Numbered from the stretch's first letter, positions 1-9,507 are shown. The stretch: 34,147 bases of DNA from Bryobacteraceae bacterium (GCA_025055455.1 JANWXD010000007.1:69671-103817); one strand, 5' to 3'. Notes: generated by a model not told the origin, from the sequence alone. Translations and numbers: made by a program.

Positions 1-860
1 TCGCGCTGCTCCTCGGGGAAACCCTCTACGGCCTTCTTGCGGAGTTCCTCCACCAGTGAGTAGCTTTGGATCTTGGTATATTTCTCGGTGTTGAGGGCGT
101 CGGTGAGCGCCTCGCGCCACTGGGAGGCGATCTGCTCGTATAGCTCCTGGTTGATCACCGGCGGTGCGAACTGGCGTTTGGGTTTGCCCGCCATCGCCAC
201 CAACTCCCGAATGCCTGCCGCCACTTTGCGACAGCATTGGTGCCCGAACTCGATCGCAGCGATCACTTCCGCCTCCGAAGCCTGCACCGCCCCGGCCTCC
301 ACCATGACGATGCCCTCGTCGGTGGCGGCGACGGTGATGTTCAACTTGGCCTCACGGGCTTCGGAATAGGTCGGGTTCGCAACCAGCTTGCCGTTAACCA
401 AGCCCACCTGCACGCCGCCCAGGATGTGGGGAAACGGAATGTCGGAGATGGCCAGCGCCGCCGCCGCGCCCACGATGGCCAGGGGCGCCGGATCCAACTC
501 CGGATCCGCCGACAGCACGAAGCCGATGACTTGAGTCTCACAGGAATAGCCCTCCGGAAACAGGGGCCGGATGGGCCGGTCGATGAGCCGGGCCACGAGG
601 ATCTCGCGCTCCGTGGGCCGGCCTTCTCGCTTGATGAAGCCCCCGGGAAACCGCCCGGCGGCGTACGTGTATTCGCGGTAGTCCACGGTCAGCGGCAGGA
701 AACTGGCACCCGGTTTGGGCTCTTTGGCGGCGCACGCCGTCACCAGGACCACGGAATCTCCCGAGCGGACCACAACCGCGCCGCTGGCCTGCTTGGCGAC
801 CTTTCCGGTCTCGAGCTTGATCTTTCGCCCGCCCAGATCAATTTCAACCGTTTGTGTCAT
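1..860 (-). CDS. pnp: Polyribonucleotide nucleotidyltransferase (PNPase), N-terminal part, cut by the window edge
   Basis: PNPase degrades RNA 3' to 5' by phosphorolysis and can add tails; it acts in the cytoplasm, often in the degradosome. The 286 codons visible cover the first RNase PH-like domain and the start of the all-alpha linker. Family signatures include VDYREYTYAAGRFPGGFIKR, REGRPTEREIL and the arginine-rich LIDRPIRPLFP stretch that helps bind RNA and phosphate. The second PH domain, KH and S1 domains lie beyond position 1. The ATG at 858-860 follows GGAGAGGA at good spacing, and the protein begins MTQTVEIDLGG. It lies 226 bp downstream of rpsO on the same strand, the classic conserved rpsO-pnp pair, so co-transcription is likely. 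No stop or frameshift is seen. Confidence 0.96.
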   Translation of the reverse strand, partial: MTQTVEIDLGGRKIKLETGKVAKQASGAVVVRSGDSVVLVTACAAKEPKPGASFLPLTVDYREYTYAAGRFPGGFIKREGRPTEREILVARLIDRPIRPLFPEGYSCETQVIGFVLSADPELDPAPLAIVGAAAALAISDIPFPHILGGVQVGLVNGKLVANPTYSEAREAKLNITVAATDEGIVMVEAGAVQASEAEVIAAIEFGHQCCRKVAAGIRELVAMAGKPKRQFAPPVINQELYEQIASQWREALTDALNTEKYTKIQSYSLVEELRKKAVEGFPEEQR

Positions 861-1049
861 GGCGATTCCTCTCCAACCTCAGGCGTCTTAGGATCAGGCC
901 TGACAACGAGTAGGACCGTGGCGATGCACGGATCCGAGCTTGAGACTGGAGTTGACAGGGGTGGGATGGACGCCGGGGACGCCGTCTGGCGGACCCCGAA
1001 CCCGGTGCTGATCCAACCGTCCCAGCTACCCTTGTTCAAGGAACTGCAA

Positions 1050-1063
1050 CGGGCTCGCGCCCG
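1050..1063 (-). promoter_or_regulatory. Small GNRA hairpin in the rpsO-pnp spacer
   Basis: On the minus strand the spacer contains CGGGC-GCGA-GCCCG, a 5-bp GC stem capped by a GCGA tetraloop, just after the rpsO stop. In E. coli the rpsO-pnp spacer holds a terminator and an RNase III processing hairpin that governs pnp autoregulation. This hairpin has no T-run, so it is more likely a processing or stability element than a terminator. The remaining spacer to 861 shows no clear promoter. The role is inferred. Confidence 0.35.
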
Positions 1064-1086
1064 CTCCTACCCAGGAGCACGCCCCC

Positions 1087-1356
1087 CTAGTGGCGGAGAC
1101 CCAGTTGCTGAATCAAAGCTTGATACCGTTCCGGGCTGCGGCCCTTGAGGTAGTTCAGCAGCTTGCGGCGTCGCGATACCAGCGACAGCAGCCCCCGCCG
1201 AGAATGGTAGTCTTTCTTGTGAACCTTGAAATGCTCGGTGAGGTCGGCGATACGCTTGCTCAGGATCGCCACCTGCACCTCTGGCGAACCAGTGTCCTTT
1301 TTGTGGATGCGAAACTTGGCGATCAGTTGATTCTTGGCTTCGGGCGCCAGCGCCAT
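1087..1356 (-). CDS. rpsO: 30S ribosomal protein S15
   Basis: S15 is a primary binder of the central domain of 16S rRNA and contributes to a bridge to the 50S subunit. The 89-residue protein has the family length and the diagnostic stretch [20 protein letters not shown] followed by LLNYLK, ending in QLGLRH. A longer in-frame start exists at 1413, but the ATG at 1354-1356 gives MALAPEAK, the normal S15 N-terminus. It has AGAAGGAG upstream, at a rather long spacing of about 14 nt. The gene precedes pnp on the same strand. A perfect 20-bp palindrome lies in its leader at 1414-1433. Confidence 0.97.
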   Translation of the reverse strand: MALAPEAKNQLIAKFRIHKKDTGSPEVQVAILSKRIADLTEHFKVHKKDYHSRRGLLSLVSRRRKLLNYLKGRSPERYQALIQQLGLRH

Positions 1357-1413
1357 CCTAGAGTGGAATGCTCCTTCTGTTCTCGTCCTCTCGCTTCTGT
1401 TCAAAACTAGCAT

Positions 1414-1433
1414 AGCACACCGCGCGGTGTGCT
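1414..1433 (-). terminator. Perfect 20-bp palindrome between the pilZ gene and rpsO; possible terminator or leader element
   Basis: The sequence AGCACACCGCGCGGTGTGCT is a perfect palindrome and can form an 8-bp stem with a GCGC loop. On the minus strand it is followed within seven bases by TTTT. It could end the suf-rrf2-pilZ transcript, or sit in the rpsO leader as a protein- or RNA-based control site. The T-run is short and displaced, so intrinsic termination would be weak. A perfect palindrome could equally be a dimeric regulator's operator. Confidence 0.4.
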
Positions 1434-1458
1434 GGCCCGTGCCCGTCGTGTGCCACGT

Positions 1459-1812
1459 TCACCGCTCGCGGCCGTCCTCTAAGCTCTTCGTGGCGGAGGA
1501 CCGCACACTCTGCTCCAGGGCCCGCATCAGGGCCGCCAGTTCCTCCGACATCGAGAGCACGTGTTCGAGCTGGAAGCCCGCCGCATAGCCGTTTCCGTCC
1601 GGATTGCAGTAGCAGACTTCGCCGAGAAACATAGCGCCGGCGACGTCCACACGCACGGCGGCGCCGGCAGGCACAGCTTGGGGTAGCCAGACTCGCATCC
1701 CGCGGCCGGAGAGATTGATAATCCGCCCTTGGAGAGACACAGGGTTGTCGGTCAGCAGCGTGACGTCGGCGGGACCGGAAAGATCGTAGCGCGGCTCGCT
1801 GCGACGTTCCAT
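1459..1812 (-). CDS. PilZ domain protein (putative c-di-GMP receptor)
   Basis: This 117-residue protein consists of little more than one PilZ domain, which binds cyclic di-GMP and changes conformation. Both canonical parts are visible: the N-terminal RxxxR motif (RRSEPR, residues 3-8) and NxSxxG (NLSGRG, residues 33-38). There is no signal peptide, membrane segment or output domain, so it should act in the cytoplasm by contacting a partner. It is the last gene of the suf cluster, 24 bp after the Rrf2 gene, with only a weak Shine-Dalgarno, which suggests translation from the suf messenger. A PilZ gene here is unusual. A functional link to Fe-S biogenesis is only inference, and the gene may be a read-through passenger. 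Confidence 0.88.
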   Translation of the reverse strand: MERRSEPRYDLSGPADVTLLTDNPVSLQGRIINLSGRGMRVWLPQAVPAGAAVRVDVAGAMFLGEVCYCNPDGNGYAAGFQLEHVLSMSEELAALMRALEQSVRSSATKSLEDGRER

Positions 1813-1836
1813 CGCAGGAACCGATCGGCAGAAGCT

Positions 1837-2325
1837 TTAGAGAACTTCAGCCCGCTCCGGGGCGGAAGGACGGATGCGGACGAGGGAGGCTTCCGGCGGG
1901 CAGGCCGACTCTTCGGCTCGCAGCAGATCTCGCAACGTCGTCCGGCTCAGCACGCGATCCACCGCCGTCTGCACTGTGCTCCACAACGAGCGGATCGAAC
2001 AGTCGCTCGAATGCGTGCAACTGGCCTCTTGGCCGGCGTGCCGCTCGCAGAAATCCCCTTCAAATAGCCTTCCGCCCAGCTCCGCCAGGACGTCTCCGAT
2101 GATGATTTCCTCCGGCGGCCGGGCCAGCGTGTAGCCGCCCGCCTGCCCCCGAGCGCTCTTGAGAAACCCCGCGTTGCGCAGCATGCGCAACAGCTTGGCG
2201 GTGTAGGCCGTCGAAAGTCCCTCGGCCCGGCTGATCTCGGGAATCGTCACTCCCACACCCGGACCCCGGCGCCCGATTTGCAGCAGGCAGCGGAGCCCGT
2301 ACTCCTCGTGGGAAGTGAACTTCAT
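1837..2325 (-). CDS. Rrf2/IscR-family Fe-S-sensing transcriptional regulator of the suf operon
   Basis: Rrf2 proteins are dimeric winged-helix repressors, many of which sense Fe-S status through a cluster. The 162-residue protein opens MKFTSHEEYGLRCLLQI, with the HTH in residues 25-55 and the wing at GQAGGYTLARPPEEI. Cysteines C93, C103 and C109 (C-x9-C-x5-C) occupy the region where IscR holds its three cluster ligands, so an Fe-S ligand set is likely; a nearby conserved His (RHAG) might be the fourth ligand. It follows sufT by 10 bp with GAGGAGG before the ATG, so it is part of the operon it probably controls. The candidate operator is the dyad at 8031-8050. A paralogue lies at 10656-11138 with the same cysteine spacing. 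Confidence 0.93.
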   Translation of the reverse strand: MKFTSHEEYGLRCLLQIGRRGPGVGVTIPEISRAEGLSTAYTAKLLRMLRNAGFLKSARGQAGGYTLARPPEEIIIGDVLAELGGRLFEGDFCERHAGQEASCTHSSDCSIRSLWSTVQTAVDRVLSRTTLRDLLRAEESACPPEASLVRIRPSAPERAEVL

Positions 2326-2335
2326 GCCGCCCTCC

Positions 2336-2668
2336 TCACAGCAGCCCCAGTTGCAGTTTTACCAAATCCGACATTTTGTTCGGACTCCAGGGCGGATCGA
2401 AAGTCAACTCGACCCGAGCCTCGGTGACTCCCGGCACGGCAGCCACGCGCTGGCGCACCAGCTCGGGCAGGGAGCCGGCCACCGGACAGTTGGGCGCCGT
2501 TAGCGTCATCTTGACGTAGACCGAGTTATCGGCGTTGACCCGCACTTCGTAGACCAACCCCAGGTCGTAGATGTTGACCGGGATCTCCGGGTCGTAGCAC
2601 GTCCGCAGGGCCGCGATGACCTGCGCTTCCAACTCTGCCGTTCCACCCTTGTCGGCCGTCTCCGGCAT
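2336..2668 (-). CDS. sufT: SUF system maturation protein of the DUF59/MIP18 family (SufT-like)
   Basis: SufT-like proteins assist Fe-S cluster maturation or transfer to client proteins. The 110-residue protein carries the family signature CYDPEIPVNIYDLGLVYEV (near residues 24-42), then LTAPNCPVAGSLPELV with the conserved cysteine, and the C-terminal FDPPWSPNKMSD motif. The chosen ATG at 2666-2668 is six bases after the sufU stop; the same frame stays open far upstream but antisense-like. Its position between sufU and the Rrf2 gene matches many SUF clusters. The name follows usual practice for a DUF59 protein inside a suf operon; the exact biochemical role is not settled. Confidence 0.92.
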   Translation of the reverse strand: MPETADKGGTAELEAQVIAALRTCYDPEIPVNIYDLGLVYEVRVNADNSVYVKMTLTAPNCPVAGSLPELVRQRVAAVPGVTEARVELTFDPPWSPNKMSDLVKLQLGLL

Positions 2669-2673
2669 GGGGT

Positions 2674-3117
2674 TCACTCCGTGGAGACCGGCTGGCGCTC
2701 TCCCTTGAGCGCCGCGCGTAGCGTATGCCAGACCAGCGTGGCGCACTTGACGCGCATCGGATACTCGCGCACGCCGCGCAGCACCGCCAGCTTGCCCAGT
2801 TCCTTGTCCGGCGCCCCGGACCCGGTCACCAGCTTGTGGAAGCCCTCGAACAGCTCCTCGGCCTGCGCCGTGGTCTTGCCTTTCAGCGACTCCGTCAATA
2901 GCGACGCCGACGCCGTCGAGATGGCGCAGCCCGAGCCCTGAAAGGCCACGTCGCGGATCACGTCTCCCTCCAACTTGAGGTACAGCATCACCTTGTCGCC
3001 GCACAGGGGGTTGTATCCCTCGGCGGTGGCGGTGGCGTCCGCCATGACGCGAAAGTTGCGGGGCCGCCGGCTGTGGTCTACGATCACCTCCTGGTAGAGG
3101 TCGCGCAGCTCCTCCAT
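2674..3117 (-). CDS. sufU: SufU, IscU-like sulfur-transfer protein
   Basis: SufU is a zinc protein that accepts persulfide sulfur from SufS and passes it to the SufBCD scaffold. The 147-residue protein has the expected metal/sulfur ligands: C39 and D41 in NPLCGD, C64 in GSGCAIS and C125 in RVKCATL. The roughly 18-20-residue insert of SufU relative to IscU is present between the second and third cysteines. Its ATG (3115-3117) overlaps the sufS stop as TGATG, implying translational coupling. No sufE is present, as expected for a SufS-SufU system. Confidence 0.95.
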   Translation of the reverse strand: MEELRDLYQEVIVDHSRRPRNFRVMADATATAEGYNPLCGDKVMLYLKLEGDVIRDVAFQGSGCAISTASASLLTESLKGKTTAQAEELFEGFHKLVTGSGAPDKELGKLAVLRGVREYPMRVKCATLVWHTLRAALKGERQPVSTE

Positions 3118-4388
3118 CAGCCAAAGATCTCCCGAACCTTCTGTAAGCCCGTCACCAAGACGTCCACCTCTTCGCGAGTATTGTAAAACGCAAAGCTGGC
3201 CCGGGCGATCGCCGGCACGCCGAAGCGCTCCATCACCGGCTGCGCGCACACGTGACCGGCGCGCACCGCCACCCCCTGCCGGTCCAGGACCGTGGCAATA
3301 TCGTGCGGGTGGACTCCCTCCATGACGAACGACAGGACCGCCCCCTTCTCGCGCGCCGTGCCGATCAGCCGCACGCCAGGCACCGCGCCCACGCGCTCGG
3401 TGGCGTAGGCCAGCAACTCCTGTTCCCAAGCCGCTGCCTGCTCGAGGCCGATGCTGTCCAGATAGTCGATGGCGGCGCCCAGGCCGATGGCGCCGGCGAT
3501 GTTCGGAGTGCCCGCCTCGAACTTGTACGGCAGCTCGTTGAAGGTCGTCTTCTCGAAGCTCACCGTACGGATCATGTCGCCGCCGGACTGGTACGGCGGC
3601 ATTTGCTCGAGCCACGACGCCTTGCCGTACAAGACGCCGATTCCGCTCGGCCCGTACAGCTTGTGGCCGGAGAAGGCGTAAAAGTCACAGTCCAGATCCT
3701 GTACGTCGAGCCGGATGTGCGCCGCCGCCTGAGCGCCATCCACCAGTACGGGAATGCCCCGGGCGTGGGCCGCCTCGATGATCCGGCGCAGTGGGTTCAC
3801 GGTGCCCAGCGCGTTGGAGACGTGGGCTACGGCCACGATGCGCGTACAAGGCCTCAGGAGGCGCTCGAACTCTTCGAAAATGAGCTCGCCGCGGTCGTCG
3901 ATCGGCGCCACCCGTAGGCGCGCGCCCTTTTCCTCGCACAGCAACTGCCACGGCACGATGTTGGAGTGGTGCTCCATGTGTGTCAGGACCACTTCATCGC
4001 CGGGCCCCAGGCGCGGGCGGCCGAAACTGTGCGCCACCAAGTTGATCGCCTCGGTCGTACCTCGCACAAAGATGATCTCGCGTTCGGAGGCGGCGTTCAG
4101 AAACCGACGGACCTTCCCGCGGGCCTCCTCGTACGCCATGGTGGCCCGTTCGCTCAGCAGGTGCACGCCCCGGTGAACGTTGGAGCAGTCGGCGGTGTAG
4201 AAGCGGTCGATGGCGGCGATAACGGCGCGCGGCTTCTGCGTAGTCGCCGCGTTGTCCAAGTAGACGAGCGGCTTGCCGTGCACCGTTTGACGCAGCACCG
4301 GGAAGTCCTCCCGGATGCGCCACACGTCGAACTCGCCCCGCGCCTCACGGCCCGCCGCGGCGGCCACCTCTGTGCTTGTAGTGTTCAT
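3117..4388 (-). CDS. sufS: Cysteine desulfurase SufS (class II)
   Basis: SufS is a PLP enzyme that removes sulfur from cysteine as a persulfide for Fe-S assembly. The 423-residue protein contains LDNAATTQKP near residue 45, THMEHHSNIVPW around 136-147, the PLP lysine K243 in FSGHKLYGPSGIG, and the active-site cysteine C381 in RAGHVCAQPVM. The latter is in the class II (SufS/CsdA) context, with V where most homologues have H. The start at 4388 gives MNTTSTEV and forms an ATGA overlap with the sufD stop; the frame is open to 4871 but that part is sufD shadow. It transfers sulfur to SufU, encoded next. Confidence 0.97.
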   Translation of the reverse strand: MNTTSTEVAAAAGREARGEFDVWRIREDFPVLRQTVHGKPLVYLDNAATTQKPRAVIAAIDRFYTADCSNVHRGVHLLSERATMAYEEARGKVRRFLNAASEREIIFVRGTTEAINLVAHSFGRPRLGPGDEVVLTHMEHHSNIVPWQLLCEEKGARLRVAPIDDRGELIFEEFERLLRPCTRIVAVAHVSNALGTVNPLRRIIEAAHARGIPVLVDGAQAAAHIRLDVQDLDCDFYAFSGHKLYGPSGIGVLYGKASWLEQMPPYQSGGDMIRTVSFEKTTFNELPYKFEAGTPNIAGAIGLGAAIDYLDSIGLEQAAAWEQELLAYATERVGAVPGVRLIGTAREKGAVLSFVMEGVHPHDIATVLDRQGVAVRAGHVCAQPVMERFGVPAIARASFAFYNTREEVDVLVTGLQKVREIFG

Positions 4389-5701
4389 GCGCCCTCGCCT
4401 CGGTTGCCCGAAGGACGCAGCCTCCGGAAGAGTTCCCGTTCCAGCTGTTCCCGCACCGGCTCCACTTTCATGCGCCCGAGCACGTCCGCGGCAAAGGCAA
4501 AGGTGAGCAGTTCGCGCGCCGTGTCCCGCGGGATCCCTCGGGTGCGGAAATAGAAGATCGCCTCTTCGTCGAGCTGGCCCACGGTCGCCCCGTGCGTGCA
4601 CCGCACGTCGTCGGCGTAAATCTCCAGCTGCGGCTTGGTATTGATGGAGGCCTCGGGCGAAAGTAGCAGGTTCTTGTTGCTTTGAATGGCGTCGGTTTTC
4701 TGCGCTCCGGGCCGCACCATGATCTTGCCGTTGAAGACGCCGGTGGCCTTCCCATCCAGGACACCCTTGTAAAACTCCCGGCTGCTCGTATGCGGCTGGG
4801 CGTGGTCGAGGGCGGTGTGGTTGTCCACGAGCTGCTCGCCGCCCGCCACATAGAGTCCGTTGAGGATGCACTCAGCGCCTTCGCCATCCAACACGGAATT
4901 GACGTCATTGCGCGCCAAGCCGGCGCCAAACGCGACGTTGTGGGACAGGATGCTCGCTCCGCGGCCCTGGTGATACTGCACGGTCGCCACGTGATAGGCC
5001 GACAGCGCCTCCTGCTGGATCCGGTAGTGCTCGATGATGGCGTCCTGAGCGGCCGCAAGCTCGGTGACCGCGTTGGTGAAGAAGATGCCCTGACCCGCGC
5101 TGAGATAGAGCTCGATTACCGAGGCCTGGCTTTGCTCGCCGGCGGCGACCAGAACACGAGGATGGCAGGCGGACGGCTGGCCCGACGGCACGGCGAGATG
5201 GATGATCCAGAGGGGTTGCTCGACCACGGCGCCGCGGGCGATCTCGACGACGGCCCCGTCTTCGAACAGCGCTGTGTTGAGCGCCACGAACGGGTGCTGG
5301 TCGAAGCGCGCATAGCAGCCGAGCCGCTCTTCCACCACCGCGCGCAACGATAGGTCACGCAGGCTTCCGGCGCGGACGCCCGCCGGCCACGAGGCCGATG
5401 AGAGCCGCTCCTCGAAGCGCCCGTTGACGAACACCAGGCGGGCGACCGCGCTGTCCGGCAGCACACCGGCAGCCGGCTCGGCGGGCTCGGCCGTCCGGAA
5501 GGCGGTCCGCGCCAAGGGCGCGACGTTCGTGTATTTCCACTCCTCGTGTTTGGTCGTGGGAAAGCCGAGGCTTCGGAAGCGGTCCCACGCCTCGGCGCGG
5601 AGCTTCCTCAGGCGGGCCGGTTCCGTGTCGCGCCACCGCTGCTCGGCTTCGAGGAATGCATCGAGCCACAGGTCTTGGGCTTCCTTGACGCTCGCCGCCA
5701 T
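4385..5701 (-). CDS. sufD: Fe-S cluster assembly scaffold protein SufD
   Basis: SufD pairs with SufB and the SufC ATPases to form the SufBC2D scaffold where clusters are built. The 438-residue protein has the typical parallel beta-helix core and the C-terminal signature RCTHGATVGQLDEEAIFYFR, with GIPRDTARELLTFAFAADVL after it; the conserved His of this motif is present. A GTG at 5710 is in frame, but the ATG at 5699-5701 is preferred because GAGGAG lies eight bases before it and it begins MAASVKEAQ. It starts 14 bp after sufC and its last bases overlap sufS (ATGA). Confidence 0.96.
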   Translation of the reverse strand: MAASVKEAQDLWLDAFLEAEQRWRDTEPARLRKLRAEAWDRFRSLGFPTTKHEEWKYTNVAPLARTAFRTAEPAEPAAGVLPDSAVARLVFVNGRFEERLSSASWPAGVRAGSLRDLSLRAVVEERLGCYARFDQHPFVALNTALFEDGAVVEIARGAVVEQPLWIIHLAVPSGQPSACHPRVLVAAGEQSQASVIELYLSAGQGIFFTNAVTELAAAQDAIIEHYRIQQEALSAYHVATVQYHQGRGASILSHNVAFGAGLARNDVNSVLDGEGAECILNGLYVAGGEQLVDNHTALDHAQPHTSSREFYKGVLDGKATGVFNGKIMVRPGAQKTDAIQSNKNLLLSPEASINTKPQLEIYADDVRCTHGATVGQLDEEAIFYFRTRGIPRDTARELLTFAFAADVLGRMKVEPVREQLERELFRRLRPSGNRGEGA

Positions 5702-5715
5702 CGGACGCACTCCTC

Positions 5716-6486
5716 TCAGACGGCCACCAGCTCGCCGCGCTCCAGGGCCTCGTCGAGCCAGGCATAGCCGTGCTCTTCCAGCTTGAGCGCCAGCTCCTTG
5801 TCGCCGGACAGCACGATGCGTCCCTGGTACATCACGTGGACGAAGTCCGGGACGATATAGTTGAGCAGCCGCTGGTAGTGCGTCACGATGATCATGGCGC
5901 GCTCGGGGCTCCGCATGGCGTTCACCCCGGCCGCCACCGCCTTCAACGCGTCAATGTCCAGGCCGGAGTCGGTCTCGTCCAGGATGCACAGCTTCGGCTC
6001 GAGCACGGCCATCTGGAAGATCTCGTTTCGCTTCTTCTCGCCGCCGGAAAAGCCCTCGTTCACCGAGCGCGTCAGCATGGCGTCGTCGATGCCGAGCAAC
6101 TTGCGCTTCTCGTTGACGAGTTGCATGAAATCCATCGCGTCCAGTTCCTCGAGACCGCGCGCTTTGCGCAGCGTGTTCAGCGCGGCTCTGAGGAAGTACA
6201 TGTTGCTGACCCCCGGAATCTCCACCGGGTATTGAAACGCGAGGAAGACCCCCGCCGTGGCCCGCTCCTCCGGCGACATCTCGAGCAAGTTGCGGCCCTC
6301 GAAAACGACTTCACCTTCGGTGACCTCGTAAACGTCCCGGCCGGCCAGAATCTGCGCCAGCGTGCTTTTGCCGGAGCCGTTGGGGCCCATGATGGCGTGC
6401 ACTTCCCCAGCGTGGACCGCCAGGTCAATGCCCTTGAGGATCTCTTTGTCTCCGACCTTCGCTTTGAGATTTCGAACTTCCAGCAT
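5716..6486 (-). CDS. sufC: SufC, ABC-type ATPase of the Fe-S assembly scaffold
   Basis: SufC is a soluble ABC ATPase that drives conformational change in SufB-SufD. The 256-residue protein shows Walker A (GPNGSGKST, residues 34-42), a signature FSGGEKKRNEI, Walker B plus catalytic Glu (LCILDETDSGLD) and the switch His in IIVTHYQR. The Q-loop lies in AFQYPVEIPG, which is typical of SufC. There are no membrane segments and no partner permease, consistent with SufC rather than a transporter. The start at 6484-6486 is 37 bp after the sufB stop. Confidence 0.97.
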   Translation of the reverse strand: MLEVRNLKAKVGDKEILKGIDLAVHAGEVHAIMGPNGSGKSTLAQILAGRDVYEVTEGEVVFEGRNLLEMSPEERATAGVFLAFQYPVEIPGVSNMYFLRAALNTLRKARGLEELDAMDFMQLVNEKRKLLGIDDAMLTRSVNEGFSGGEKKRNEIFQMAVLEPKLCILDETDSGLDIDALKAVAAGVNAMRSPERAMIIVTHYQRLLNYIVPDFVHVMYQGRIVLSGDKELALKLEEHGYAWLDEALERGELVAV

Positions 6487-6523
6487 GGCCTTTGAGTTCC
6501 TTCTTGACGTGCTTTGTTGCGGT

Positions 6524-7969
<1,446 letters not shown>

Positions 7970-8018
7970 ATTCTCCTCGTTTCGGCGGGGAAGCCCCGCA
8001 ACCCCTGCCGACACCTCT

Positions 8019-8050
8019 ACCGTAGCCGAATCTATACTCTTAAGTCAAGA
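8019..8050 (-). promoter_or_regulatory. Candidate suf promoter with an Rrf2-type operator dyad
   Basis: On the minus strand TTGACT (8043-8048) serves as a -35 element with TACGGT (8019-8024) as a -10 after an 18-bp gap. The -35 is embedded in the 20-bp imperfect dyad TCTTGACTTAAGAGTATAGA (8031-8050), whose arms match at 6 of 8 positions around a 4-bp centre. The half-site TTGACT/AGT resembles sites of IscR-like regulators. A related dyad in the same phase overlaps the ferredoxin -35 at 11467-11486. Binding there would block RNA polymerase, so repression by a cluster-loaded or apo Rrf2 protein is the natural inference. Confidence 0.55.
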
Positions 8051-8113
8051 TTGATCCTTCCAACAGTGCGTTTTCCCGCGGGAACCGGGATCACGAGGGG
8101 TCGGACGGCGATC

Positions 8114-8458
8114 TCAGCGCGGCCAAAGTGCCCAAGCTACGGCCGCAAGGAGCACCAAACCGGCGCCCGTGGCCAGCCAAACGACGAACGCCGAGTGCCG
8201 GCAGCGGCCGGACGATGCCCGAGGCGGAGCGAATTGGCGGAGAGAATGGAAACGCAGGGCGCTGGGCTGTCCGCGCAACGCTTTGGCAATCTCTTGCCGG
8301 CCGCGACGGTCAGCAATCAAGATCGTCGCGTACTCCCAACCGGGATCGCTCAACCACGCTCGCAGGCGCCACGGAAGCTCTTCGAGTGAGTGGTAGACAC
8401 GGAGGGAATTCCCTTCCGGGATCAGGATCGCCGATTGCCTCAGGCTCTGAACGCGCAT
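8114..8458 (-). CDS. Hypothetical protein with a C-terminal membrane anchor
   Basis: I do not recognise this 114-residue protein. Residues 1-85 look soluble, with the stretch YHSLEELPWRLRAWLSDPGWEYATILIADRRGRQEI. A hydrophobic segment of about 20 residues (FVVWLATGAGLVLLAAVAWALW) sits at the very C-terminus, ending PR, as in a tail-anchored protein. It follows the LysR gene by 43 bp on the same strand with only a weak GAGACGAAG before the ATG. The opposite strand also has open frames here, but they lack a membrane pattern. It is probably real because the amphipathic and hydrophobic layout is coherent. Confidence 0.55.
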   Translation of the reverse strand: MRVQSLRQSAILIPEGNSLRVYHSLEELPWRLRAWLSDPGWEYATILIADRRGRQEIAKALRGQPSALRFHSLRQFAPPRASSGRCRHSAFVVWLATGAGLVLLAAVAWALWPR

Positions 8459-8501
8459 TCGGAATACTTCGTCTCTATGCCTCTGCGGTTCTTATTATGT
8501 C

Positions 8502-9437
8502 CTATCGCCCTGCCATACCGGGGACGGGGGCCGGCAGGGGCGCCCCGGACCGCTCCGTGGTCGCGTGGCGCAGTACCGCTTCGATGAATCCGAGCGCTGC
8601 TTTGGACAGGGCCTTGTCCTTGCGGTAGATCAGGCCGAGTTGACGGATCATAGGCTCGGGCGCCAGCGGCACGGTCACGAGCTTTTTCGCTTGCTCCTCG
8701 TCACGGCAGTGCGAGGCGGCCATGAACGACACGCCCAGTCCCGCAATGACGAACCGTTTGATCATCTCCGTGGAGTCCAACTCCATGGAAATCTGGAGAT
8801 CCTCTTCCACCAGCTCCAGCCAGGCGTTGAGGCGGGCGCGGGTCGTGCCGGACCTGGGCAGCAGCAGCGGGTGCCCCACCAGGTCCTGGGGGACCACGGC
8901 GCTTTTCCCGGCGAGGGGATGGTGGGTGGGAGCGATCAGGCGGATCTCATCGGCGTGGATTCGCACCACTTGTAGCCGCCTTTCTTGGACCGGAAGCTGC
9001 GTGATGCCGAAGTCGGCCTGGTTGTCCAAGACCGCCTCGACGATCTTGGCGCCGTACGAGCGGTCCACGTGGAGCTGCACGTTCGGGAACTGCCGTTTGT
9101 AATCCGAGAAGACCTCCGGTAGCACGTAGATGCAGGTGGCCTCGTTGGCCGCGATCACCAGTTCGCCCCGCGGCACCCGCTCGAGCTCGTTGATGGCGTC
9201 CTGGGCGCGCCGGCGGAGTTCCAGAATCTGCGCGGCATACTCGGCAAATATTTTGCCGGCGGGCGTGAGGGCGATCCGCGTGCCCAGGCGCTCGAACAGC
9301 GTCGTGTTGAGCTCCTGCTCGAGCTGACGCACTTGGGCGCTGATCGCCGGCTGGGTCCGGTACACCGTCTGAGCCGCCTTGGAAAAACTTTTCAGGCGGA
9401 CGATCTCGAGAAACGTATGGAGTTGGTCCAGGTCCAT
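8502..9437 (-). CDS. LysR-family transcriptional regulator
   Basis: This 311-residue protein is a LysR-type regulator: an N-terminal winged HTH (MDLDQLHTFLEIVRLKSFSK, with TQPAISAQVRQLEQELNTTLFER near residues 28-50) and a two-lobe effector-binding domain from about residue 90. Such proteins usually bind as tetramers and respond to a small metabolite or redox signal; the ligand cannot be deduced. It is not divergent from a target gene, unlike many LysR loci. It follows the radical SAM gene by 70 bp on the same strand, and a possible -10 (TAGAAT, minus strand of 9486-9491) lies in that gap, so it may be transcribed separately. Confidence 0.92.
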   Translation of the reverse strand: MDLDQLHTFLEIVRLKSFSKAAQTVYRTQPAISAQVRQLEQELNTTLFERLGTRIALTPAGKIFAEYAAQILELRRRAQDAINELERVPRGELVIAANEATCIYVLPEVFSDYKRQFPNVQLHVDRSYGAKIVEAVLDNQADFGITQLPVQERRLQVVRIHADEIRLIAPTHHPLAGKSAVVPQDLVGHPLLLPRSGTTRARLNAWLELVEEDLQISMELDSTEMIKRFVIAGLGVSFMAASHCRDEEQAKKLVTVPLAPEPMIRQLGLIYRKDKALSKAALGFIEAVLRHATTERSGAPLPAPVPGMAGR

Positions 9438-9507
9438 GTGGGAACCAGCCGGGGCGGCCTGCCTCCGGGGCCGAGTTTGTTCCCCATTCTAGCAGCCCGA
9501 GAGGACT

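Noticed and set aside
861-1086. Separate small gene in the rpsO-pnp spacer (minus frame 857-1039)
   Set aside because: No Shine-Dalgarno or known motif; it overlaps the pnp leader and is a normal operon spacer.
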